A DNA stretch of 41,334 bases from UBA8752 sp049610565 (GTDB lineage Bacteria; Bacteroidota; Bacteroidia; Flavobacteriales_D; Sanyastnellaceae), in NCBI GenBank assembly GCA_049610565.1, contig JBMYZR010000014.1, positions 1-41,334 of the forward strand, given 5' to 3'. A program made the position numbers and the translations under genes. The notes under the pieces are model-generated. The model was given only the letters and a program-made list of their open reading frames with translations, had not been told where the DNA came from and did no database searches. Positions 17,245 through 24,864 of this stretch are shown piece after piece. Numbering within the stretch: position 1 is the stretch's first letter; every line of letters starts with the position of its first letter.

Positions 17245-18578
17245 TGAAGAGACGCTCCTTCCTCAAAAAGGCGGGCCTCGCCACGGCAGGCGCCGCGGCC
17301 GCCCCGGTCATCCTGCCCTCGGGCCGGCTCTTTGCCGCCTCCGGACGGCGCATGACCGACCACGTGGTGATGGTCGCCTTTGCCGGCGGCGTGCGCCAGC
17401 AGGAAAGCATCCTGCGCCGGTATGTCGACGACAGCCAAGGCGAACCGTACCCGGGCAACATCATGTACAACCTCCTGTCCGGGGAGGCGCCCATCGCCAA
17501 GATCGTCTACGGCACCGGGGTCGGCGGCGTCAACCCGATTCCCGCCATCCTGCCGCAGCCCCTGGAGCAGTTCGGCACCACCTTCGCCGAGGTCTCCGCC
17601 CTGAGCGCCGGCCACTACGGGGGATTGAATTCGCTCGTCCAGGGCGGGACGCCAGGCGGACAGGGCCTCAAGCAGCGCCCGCTCCAGCCGACGCTCTTTG
17701 AATACCTGCGCCGACACGGCGGATACACAGCCACCGACACGTGGTTCGTGGGCAATGGCATCGGCGGTTCCCTGCCCCTGCTCAACCACAGCGAGCACCC
17801 GGATTACGGCGCACAGTACGCCGGCAACTTCTTCGCGCCCACGGTCACGTTCACGGGTGCCGGCGACTACGCCTTCTCGGACGCCGCCGTCTACCACCCT
17901 GAAAACGAGCTCGATCCGATGCGCCGGATGAAGGCCTTCCTCGACCAGCAATTCGAGGCGGACGGCACCGGAGGGTTTGGCGGTGGATTGAACAACACCG
18001 ACGACGAGAAGGAACAGATCAAGCAGTTCATGGAGCTGATGTACGACAAGGTGGAGAACAACGCCATCCAGGCGCCGCCCGTCACGGACAACGGGGACAC
18101 CGGCACCGTCGCCTTTGCCTGCGAGGTCATGTCGTACTTCAAGCCGGCCTTCACCTTCGTCAACCTCGGTGCGGTGGACGCCTGCCATTCGAATTTCTCC
18201 TCCTACCTCGGCGCCCTGCACCGCGCGGACCACGCCGTGGGCCACCTGTGGAACCACATCCAGTCCATCCCCGAGATGGCCGGCAACACGACGCTCATCC
18301 TCACGCCCGAATGCGGCCGCAACCTGCAGCCCAACAACATCCTCGACGAGAACGATTGGCGCGCCTACGACCACAGCGACGAGAACAGCATGCGCATCTT
18401 CACGATGATGGCCGGCCCCAATGTGCCGCAAGGCCTGACCATCGGTGGAGAAGACAACCCCGTCGGCATGGTCACCGACACGATGATGACCGTCTGCGAC
18501 ATCCTCGGCGTGATGCCGGAGGTGCAAGCCGGCGGGATGGTGCACCCGGGAACCGACAGCCTGTTCAACCGCATCTGA
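17244..18578 (+). CDS. Tat-exported DUF1501-like protein (alkaline phosphatase/sulfatase fold)
   Basis: The product is 444 residues. The start overlaps the previous stop. The N-terminus is a twin-arginine signal (KRRSFLKKAG, Ala-rich core, cleavage near LFAAS). The mature protein opens with a strand followed by FAGGVRQQES, where alkaline-phosphatase-superfamily proteins place metal ligands. It also has SAGHYGGLNSLVQGG, VNLGAVDACHSNF followed by ALHRADHAVGHLW, and TTLILTPECGRN near the C-terminus. This order matches DUF1501 proteins. Export by Tat implies folding, possibly with a cofactor, before export to the periplasm. The reaction catalysed by DUF1501 proteins is unknown to me. The usual partners are DUF1549/DUF1553 or DUF1800 proteins and cytochromes; the operon provides possible counterparts on both sides. 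Confidence 0.85.
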   Translation: MKRRSFLKKAGLATAGAAAAPVILPSGRLFAASGRRMTDHVVMVAFAGGVRQQESILRRYVDDSQGEPYPGNIMYNLLSGEAPIAKIVYGTGVGGVNPIPAILPQPLEQFGTTFAEVSALSAGHYGGLNSLVQGGTPGGQGLKQRPLQPTLFEYLRRHGGYTATDTWFVGNGIGGSLPLLNHSEHPDYGAQYAGNFFAPTVTFTGAGDYAFSDAAVYHPENELDPMRRMKAFLDQQFEADGTGGFGGGLNNTDDEKEQIKQFMELMYDKVENNAIQAPPVTDNGDTGTVAFACEVMSYFKPAFTFVNLGAVDACHSNFSSYLGALHRADHAVGHLWNHIQSIPEMAGNTTLILTPECGRNLQPNNILDENDWRAYDHSDENSMRIFTMMAGPNVPQGLTIGGEDNPVGMVTDTMMTVCDILGVMPEVQAGGMVHPGTDSLFNRI

Positions 18579-19567
18579 TGGACAGGCGCGAACACCCCCG
18601 ACGCACGGCCCCACGGTGGAGCGTGATCCTGATGGCGGTCTTGACAGCCTCCGTCTGGCCCGCCTGCACGCCCGATGCGCCGCCCAACCCGTACGATGGC
18701 CTTCCCCCGGAAGTGCCCACGGAGGGGCTGGCGGTGCCGGCCTTGCCTGAAGGCAACTTCGCCTGGCTGCACCAGCAGGTGTTTGCGCCGACCTGCGCCA
18801 ACAGCGGGTGCCACGACGGCACCTTCGAACCGGACTTCCGGACCGTCGGCTCGTCCTGGAACACGTTGGTCAACCACCCGGTCATCGCCAACGATGCTTC
18901 GATGAGCTTCAACCGCCGGGTCGTTCCAGGCGATGTCGCCAGCTCCTTCCTCTACGAGCGCCTGACCGTGGAGATTCCCAACACCTCCGGGATGATGCCC
19001 CTCGAAGTGGACGAGGAGAGCGACTACGACACGCGCCGCGTCGAATACCTCGACGCCATCGCCGCCTGGATCGACGCGGGCGCCCCGGACATCAACGGCA
19101 ACACCGCCCCGGCCAACGGCGCGTCACTGCCGCCCCAGATCCACGGGTTCGCCGCCTTCCCGCCCGACATCCTGTCCGGGGTGTACCCGCGGGCCGAGGG
19201 CATGGGCATCCAACCCGTCCTCGTGGAGCCCCTCCCCATCCAGGTCTTCATCGCCGTCACCGACGACCAGCTGCCCATGACCAGCCTCGGCTGCAGCTGG
19301 GCCATCGGCGTGGACGCCGCCGACGCGGACGCCGCAGCCCCCGGGGGCGACTTCGGTCCGGCCCCCTTCACGTTTGACGCCCCGACGTTCTCCGGCAGCA
19401 CGGAGGTCTACGGACTCTCGGCCGAAATCGACCTCACCGGGTATGCCCCCGGGACGGAATTGACCCTGCAACTCCGCGCAGAAGACGGAGAAGCCGAGGC
19501 CCGGAGCCCCCTGCCCACCAGCCCGGAGTACATCCAGCTCCTCTACCGCTTGCGCATCGCCCCATGA
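18578..19567 (+). CDS. Cytochrome c-like lipoprotein with CX4CH haem motif
   Basis: The product is 329 residues. The start overlaps the previous stop (TGATG). The lipoprotein signal is longer than usual, with an Arg-rich n-region and lipobox VWPAC. After a Pro-rich linker, residues 60-180 look like a small cytochrome c domain: QQVFAPTCANSGCHDG carries C73, C78 and H79 (a CX4CH haem-binding form), and NTSGMMPLE supplies a possible Met sixth ligand. IAAWIDAGAP closes the domain as in cytochromes of planctomycete-type operons. Residues 200-329 form a beta-rich domain without recognised family. It is probably outer-membrane-anchored and redox-active. If it does not bind haem, the Cys pair may simply form a disulfide. 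Confidence 0.78.
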   Translation: MDRREHPRRTAPRWSVILMAVLTASVWPACTPDAPPNPYDGLPPEVPTEGLAVPALPEGNFAWLHQQVFAPTCANSGCHDGTFEPDFRTVGSSWNTLVNHPVIANDASMSFNRRVVPGDVASSFLYERLTVEIPNTSGMMPLEVDEESDYDTRRVEYLDAIAAWIDAGAPDINGNTAPANGASLPPQIHGFAAFPPDILSGVYPRAEGMGIQPVLVEPLPIQVFIAVTDDQLPMTSLGCSWAIGVDAADADAAAPGGDFGPAPFTFDAPTFSGSTEVYGLSAEIDLTGYAPGTELTLQLRAEDGEAEARSPLPTSPEYIQLLYRLRIAP

Positions 19568-20013
19568 CCGTTCGCTCTGCCTTTCCCCTCGGGCTCCTCG
19601 CGGGCCTGTTCCTCATCGGGTGCACGCCAGAGGAGGTCGATCCCGTCGCCCCGGAGATCGCCTTCGTGTCCATCACGGCCACGGAGGTCGAATCAGCGGC
19701 CACCCCCTTGAGCGTGACCCTGTCCTATCGCGACCATCAAGGCGACCTCGGATGGGCGGATCCGGACCTGCACGCGCTGGAGGTGCGCGACACCCGCCTC
19801 GAGAACCCCGACACCTATCACGTGCCGCCGCTGACGCCGGACGGCATGGAGCTCGACATCGACGGCACCTTCATCGTCAACCTGCCTCCGCTGTTTCTGC
19901 TGGGCAACGGAGGCGACGAGAGCACACGCCTCGTGTTCCGCATCACCGACCGGGCGGGCAACCCCTCCAACGAGGTCGAATCCCCGGTCATCCTCATCAC
20001 CGACACCCTGTGA
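19564..20013 (+). CDS. Small beta-sandwich lipoprotein
   Basis: The product is 149 residues, with its start in a 4-base ATGA overlap. The lipoprotein signal has lipobox FLIGC. The mature part is one Ig/cadherin-like beta-sandwich (PEIAFVSITATEVESAATPL, TLSYRDHQGDLGW, LVFRITDRAGNPSNEVESP), similar in style to other Bacteroidota lipoproteins with a TFxDxDGDLG signature. No catalytic residue is visible. It probably acts as a structural or docking subunit with the operon's other lipoproteins. The next gene starts 2 bases after its stop. Confidence 0.75.
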   Translation: MTVRSAFPLGLLAGLFLIGCTPEEVDPVAPEIAFVSITATEVESAATPLSVTLSYRDHQGDLGWADPDLHALEVRDTRLENPDTYHVPPLTPDGMELDIDGTFIVNLPPLFLLGNGGDESTRLVFRITDRAGNPSNEVESPVILITDTL

Positions 20014-20015
20014 GG

Positions 20016-23000
20016 ATGGGGCGGGCCACTTTCCGCCCCCTGCGTTCCGTCTTCGCCGCGATGGCCATCGTGTGGGGAGGCGGCCTGAGTGCGCATGCCC
20101 AAGCCGACCCCTACCTGATGGCGGACACGGTCGTGACCGACTGCTTCGGCGAGCTGACCGATTCGGGCGGACCGGAGGAGGCCTATGGCAACAACGAGAA
20201 CCTCGTCTTCACGGTGGACTCCGAAAGCCCGCTCGAGGTGGTCTTCCTCGGGCCCATTGACATCGAAGCGGCCGCACCGGGTGGCGCCGTGCTGTTCGAT
20301 TACCTCGTGCTCCACGACGGGCCTGACCTCGCCTCCCCCGTCCTCGACACGCTGTATGGCAACATCGCCAGCCCGCCCACCTACACGACCACCGGGTCCC
20401 TGACCGTTCACTTCGTCTCCGACGCCAGCGCCCAGCCGCAAGGCTTCCACCTCGCCTGGACGGCGAATCCGCCGCCCCCGGACCCGCCGGTCGCCGCCCT
20501 GTCCGCCCCGGGATCGTGCCCCTTCACAGCCCTCTTCCTCGACCTCTCCTTTCCCGTGGAATGCGACCTCATCGAGTGGAGCTCGCTCACGGTGTCCGCC
20601 GACAACGGGGCCGTCTGGACCGTCGACACGGCCTCCGCAGCGGCCATCAGCTGCCCTGGCGGCGAGAGCGACATGCTGACCCTGCCGCTCGCCAGCGATG
20701 CGCCGGTCGACGGCAACTGCACGCTCACCGCCGCCCTGACCGTCGGGGTACGCGACGCCTGCGATTCGGTTTGGCTGCTGCCCATCGACGCTACCTGGGA
20801 CGCCACAGGATGCGGTGCGGAGCCGGACATCCTGTTGGACACCGACACCGTCTGCACCGGCGGATGCGTGATGCTCGAAGCGGTTCCCCGTGGATGCGGA
20901 GCGACCGACATCAGCTGGTCGGCCAGCGATGGCAGCACCTTTTCCGGACCCGGTCCGTGGGAAGCGTGTCCCGCCACCACCACCACCTACACCGCCACCG
21001 CCGTGGAAACCGAATCCGGCAGCACCGGCAGCACCTCCGTCACCGTCACCGTCCTCGACCTCGGCGCGTGGGTGCAGGACACCACGCTCTGTCCAGGCGA
21101 GACCCTCCCGCTGGCATCCGGGGACATCCAGGGCGAGTGGTCCGGCGATGGCGTCCTCGGTCCTCCGTGGATCTTCGACGCGTCCGAAAGCGGGATCGGC
21201 AGTCACACCGTGACCTTCACCGCTTTCGGGACCGCCTCCTGCGCCTCCGATGCCGTCGTGGAGGTCATCGCCTTCCAGGCACCGGGCAACATCGCCACCT
21301 GCCCGGAATCGGCGCCCTTCACCCTGCCCGGCCAGCCCGCCACGGGGACCTGGACCGGCCCGGGCGTCAGCGGCGGATGGTCCTTCGATCCCGCAGCGGT
21401 CGCCGCACCGGGGCAGGACACCACGGTGCAGCTGACCTTCGCCGCCAACGGCTGCGAGCGCACCACCAACGTCCACATCCAACCGGCCGCGCCCCCCATC
21501 GAATTCGGGTCGGTCTGTCAATCCGAGCCCGGCATTCCCCTGCCCTTCTCCCCGCCCGGTGGAGGGTGGTCAGGGCCCGGGCTGTCCGAAGACGGGGACG
21601 CGTTCCTGCCCGAGGAGGCCCCGGCCGGCCCGGTCACGTTGACCTACCAGATGCAGGGCTGCGACCGCACGGCCTTCGGGGTGGTCCTGCCCATTGATGC
21701 GGGCCCGACCTCCACCAGTTGCCCGGAGCAGGACCCGTTTGTCCCCTTCCCCGGCTTTTACCCCTCAGGCGGCACCTGGGATGGGCCCGGCATCGCCGCC
21801 GGCGAAACCGGAACCGGACTGTACGACCCCGGCCTGCTCAGCGACGGCCAATGGGCGCCCCTCGTGTACGCCGCCCCGAATGGATGCACCGACACGCTGT
21901 GGATGTTCAACCGGCAAACCACCGTCGCGCCCAACATCGTCCACGCCTGCGCGTCGGACACGAGCAACCTGCTGGCGTCCAATGGATTCCAAGCCAGCCC
22001 GTGGTGTGGCTGGTGGTCATCCCTCGGCAGCGGCACGGTGACGGACCTCGGCGATTGCGATTGGGCCGCCCGGGCGACGGACTTCCCTTTGGGCGAGCAC
22101 GCGGTCACCTATGCCGTGAACACCTGCATCGACACGCTCACGGTGATCGTCCACCCCGACAGTCTCGCCCTCACCCCGTGGGTGTCCTGCCTGTCCGATG
22201 CCCCACTGTCCCTGCCCCTGACACCATCGGGCGCAGCGTGGTCCGGGGCCGGCATCGTCGCGCCCACCGATTCAACGGACTGGACGTGGAGTGCGCAGGA
22301 AGCCGGCGCCGGGTTCCACACCCTCGTTTGGACGTCACCGCCGGGCTGCACCGACCAGGTCGACGTGGAGGTCGAGTCTGCGCCATTGTGGTCCCTGTCA
22401 CTCGACAGCGTGCTGTGCGTCAACGAGCAGCCCGTGTCCCCGCCACCGCCGACCACAGGCGGCCAGTCCTCAGCGGCCCCCAGCCCGCTGTGGTTCGTGG
22501 ACGGCACCGCCTGGACCGGGGACACCACCACGGCCGACCTCGGCAGCGGCCCCCACACCCTCACCGTCAGCTGGACGGGCACCGCCTGCTCGACCTCGTC
22601 GGCGTGGCCCCTCGAGGTTTTGCCGCCCCTGACCGTCGACCTGAGCGTGGACGACGCCACCCTGTGTCCCGGGGCCGGCACCACCGCCACGGCTTCGCCT
22701 GCGGGCGGCCTCGCATCCTCGGGCGGCGCCACCCTCTCCTGGTCCGACGGCGGGCTGCCACTGGCCACGCGCACCCTCGTCCCGGACACGACCTCCTGGT
22801 GGTCGGTGACCGCCGACGACGGCTGCTCCACCCCCGCCACCGACAGCGTCCTGCTGACCGTGTTGCCCCCCTTCGATCTCGCCGTGACCGCGGGTCCCAC
22901 CGCCTGCCACGGGAGCCCCACCACCCTGCTGCTCGAGGCCCTCGACCCCCCGGGGTTGATGCACGTCTTCGAAGGCAATGCACTGGGCACCGGGGCGCAG

Positions 23001-23696
23001 ATCGTGGAGGCCGTGGCCGGCACCGCGGTCCAATGGACGCTGATCGATTCCCTCCAGGGGTGCACCCTCGACACGGCACTGCTCGTGCCGGGCCACCCGC
23101 CCCTGACCGCGGCGTTCAGCGTGACCCCGTCCGGAGACTGCATTGCGTGGGACGCCCAGCCGCTCGGCCTCATTGACCTCTCCTCGGGCACCGAATCCGG
23201 ACAGTGGAGCTGGACGCCCCTCCAGGTCGAGGGGCAGGGCGCCGAAGCGGACTCCATCGCCTGGGCAGGTGGGGTCAATCCCCAACTCACCGTGCCCGCT
23301 GCCGGGTCCTGGTCCATTGAACTCATCGTGACGCAGGCCGCCGGGTGCGCCGACACCCTCGAACAGACCGTCTGCATCCTGCCGCAAACCAGCGTCTGGT
23401 TGCCCGACGCCTTCTCGCCCAACGCCGATGGCGCCAACGACCGACTGCGCCCCCGCGGCAGCGGCGTCAGCCAATGGCACATGACCGTCCACGACGGATG
23501 GGGCCGGCTGGTCTGGGAGGAATCCCAACAGGGCCTGCCCAGCGGGACCGCGCTCCAGCCCACGACCGACGCAGGATTCCCCGTCGGATGGGACGGCGAG
23601 GGCCATCCCGTGGGGGTGTATGCCGTCCGCCTCGACGCCCTCACCGACGGCGGCGTCCCCGTCCTTCTCGAACAGCCCATTCGCCTGATCCGATGA
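20016..23696 (+). CDS. T9SS type B surface protein: CUB domain, Ig-like array, CHU_C sorting domain
   Basis: The product is 1226 residues. The signal peptide ends near LSAHAQA. Residues 40-150 form a CUB-like domain (DSGGPEEAYGNNENLVF, FDYLVLHDGP, GSLTVHFVSD), which in other proteins binds ligands or calcium. A long series of Ig/PKD-like beta-sandwich repeats follows, each containing a Cys pair and often a GxWxGPG motif (GTWTGPGVSG, GGWSGPGLSE, GTWDGPGIAA, AAWSGAGIV). The last 95 residues are the gliding-motility type C-terminal domain (VWLPDAFSPNADGANDRLRP, HDGWGRLVWE, GVYAVRL), a T9SS type B signal. It would be carried to the cell surface. The overlap (ATGA) with the following barrel-like gene recalls the sprB/sprF and CHU_C/PorP arrangement. 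Confidence 0.9.
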   Translation: MGRATFRPLRSVFAAMAIVWGGGLSAHAQADPYLMADTVVTDCFGELTDSGGPEEAYGNNENLVFTVDSESPLEVVFLGPIDIEAAAPGGAVLFDYLVLHDGPDLASPVLDTLYGNIASPPTYTTTGSLTVHFVSDASAQPQGFHLAWTANPPPPDPPVAALSAPGSCPFTALFLDLSFPVECDLIEWSSLTVSADNGAVWTVDTASAAAISCPGGESDMLTLPLASDAPVDGNCTLTAALTVGVRDACDSVWLLPIDATWDATGCGAEPDILLDTDTVCTGGCVMLEAVPRGCGATDISWSASDGSTFSGPGPWEACPATTTTYTATAVETESGSTGSTSVTVTVLDLGAWVQDTTLCPGETLPLASGDIQGEWSGDGVLGPPWIFDASESGIGSHTVTFTAFGTASCASDAVVEVIAFQAPGNIATCPESAPFTLPGQPATGTWTGPGVSGGWSFDPAAVAAPGQDTTVQLTFAANGCERTTNVHIQPAAPPIEFGSVCQSEPGIPLPFSPPGGGWSGPGLSEDGDAFLPEEAPAGPVTLTYQMQGCDRTAFGVVLPIDAGPTSTSCPEQDPFVPFPGFYPSGGTWDGPGIAAGETGTGLYDPGLLSDGQWAPLVYAAPNGCTDTLWMFNRQTTVAPNIVHACASDTSNLLASNGFQASPWCGWWSSLGSGTVTDLGDCDWAARATDFPLGEHAVTYAVNTCIDTLTVIVHPDSLALTPWVSCLSDAPLSLPLTPSGAAWSGAGIVAPTDSTDWTWSAQEAGAGFHTLVWTSPPGCTDQVDVEVESAPLWSLSLDSVLCVNEQPVSPPPPTTGGQSSAAPSPLWFVDGTAWTGDTTTADLGSGPHTLTVSWTGTACSTSSAWPLEVLPPLTVDLSVDDATLCPGAGTTATASPAGGLASSGGATLSWSDGGLPLATRTLVPDTTSWWSVTADDGCSTPATDSVLLTVLPPFDLAVTAGPTACHGSPTTLLLEALDPPGLMHVFEGNALGTGAQIVEAVAGTAVQWTLIDSLQGCTLDTALLVPGHPPLTAAFSVTPSGDCIAWDAQPLGLIDLSSGTESGQWSWTPLQVEGQGAEADSIAWAGGVNPQLTVPAAGSWSIELIVTQAAGCADTLEQTVCILPQTSVWLPDAFSPNADGANDRLRPRGSGVSQWHMTVHDGWGRLVWEESQQGLPSGTALQPTTDAGFPVGWDGEGHPVGVYAVRLDALTDGGVPVLLEQPIRLIR

Positions 23697-24739
23697 CCCC
23701 GCTTCGACACATCGGTTGGATGGCGGGCATCGCCATCGTCAGCATCCACCCGGCCGCCCTCCGCGCCCAGGAGGCGCTGCCTCCGTGGATCGGCGGCATG
23801 CCGGGCACGGAACACCCGGCCGCGTGGGCCCTGCAGGACGACACGTGGTCCTTCGGGCTTCAGCATGCCACGCGCTGGGCCGCGGGCGAGGAAACCCTCG
23901 CGGACCAATGGTTCGGCGCCGGCTGGAACCCGACCGGCAACCGCACCGGATGGTCGGGGTCCGGACTGGACCGCTGGGCCTTCGGCACGGCGCACAGCAC
24001 GGTGCAGGCCGGAAGCCGATGGCGCGAATCCCGCCATGCCCTCCACGCGGCCCTGCGGGTGCCGCTCGACAACGGGTGGACCGGCAGTGCCGGTCTCGGG
24101 CTGGGCGCCCGGGCCTGGATCCTCGATGGCCGGACCTGGTCGTGGGATTCCCAATATGGCCCGGGAGGCTACGACCCCACCGCTCCGACCGGAGAGCCGG
24201 ACGGGCTGGTGGGCGGCGCAGGGGTCGAACCGGAAGTCAGCCTCGGCGTGGCGGCACAGCGTTCGCCACGAGGCGGACAAGGCCCCCTCCTTCGGGGCGC
24301 CGCCAGCCTCCACCACGTCCTCAGCGTGCCGGCCGCGACGTTCCAGCCCATGGCCGGAGACACCGTGCGCCGGACCGTGTCGGCCTGGTTCGAGGTCGAA
24401 GATGACCTCGGCGTCAAGCGGCTCACGTGGACCGCCTGGGTGCGCGGTGCCGTGCAAGGCCCGAGCCACCTCATCGAAATCGGCAGCTCCGCGGGCTGGA
24501 CCTTTGGCAACGCCTCGCGCCACACCCGCAACACCCTCGGCCACCGGCTGGACATCGGCCTGCTCTGGCGCTCCGACGGCCGCGTCCGCGTCCCGTTCAG
24601 CTGGACCCATGCCGAACTCCGCGTCTGGACCGGACCAGGACTCGACGTCGGTCACCCCTCCCCGGCCACCGGAGGCTGGGCCTTCGGGGCCATTTGGTCT
24701 CCCAACTTCTCGGGGGCGACGCCCATCGGGTCGAATTGA
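23693..24739 (+). CDS. Predicted outer-membrane or secreted protein, possible PorP/SprF counterpart
   Basis: The product is 348 residues, with its ATG overlapping the previous stop (ATGA). The signal peptide ends near AALRAQEA. The mature protein is rich in Trp and Gly with alternating strands (WTGSAGLGLGARAWILDG, RLTWTAWVRG, HRLDIGLLWRSDGR), as expected of a small beta barrel. Its size and its position after a CHU_C protein match PorP/SprF-family proteins, which help export or anchor specific T9SS type B substrates. The sequence is not clearly a PorP/SprF member by eye, so that role is an inference from position and size. It is the last gene of the operon. Confidence 0.72.
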   Translation: MTPLRHIGWMAGIAIVSIHPAALRAQEALPPWIGGMPGTEHPAAWALQDDTWSFGLQHATRWAAGEETLADQWFGAGWNPTGNRTGWSGSGLDRWAFGTAHSTVQAGSRWRESRHALHAALRVPLDNGWTGSAGLGLGARAWILDGRTWSWDSQYGPGGYDPTAPTGEPDGLVGGAGVEPEVSLGVAAQRSPRGGQGPLLRGAASLHHVLSVPAATFQPMAGDTVRRTVSAWFEVEDDLGVKRLTWTAWVRGAVQGPSHLIEIGSSAGWTFGNASRHTRNTLGHRLDIGLLWRSDGRVRVPFSWTHAELRVWTGPGLDVGHPSPATGGWAFGAIWSPNFSGATPIGSN

Positions 24740-24803
24740 CCCCGCTCAAAGGAGGGCCAACAAGGTCAACGGTGACCAATGAGGGTCCAGATCCCAATGG
24801 GGC

Positions 24804-24836
24804 CAAATAGAAAGGGCGCCCCCGCAGGAGCGCCCT
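24804..24836 (-). terminator. Rho-independent terminator of the giant repeat-protein gene
   Basis: On the minus strand AGGGCGC (24836-24830) pairs with GCGCCCT (24819-24813), extended inward by two more pairs after one mismatch, and is followed by TTTCTATTT. It lies 28 bases after the giant gene's stop. Its T tract faces only the minus strand, so it serves the giant gene better than the convergent operon. Confidence 0.85.
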
Positions 24837-24864
24837 CGCAAGCGAAGCAAGTTGGCGGTTTTGG

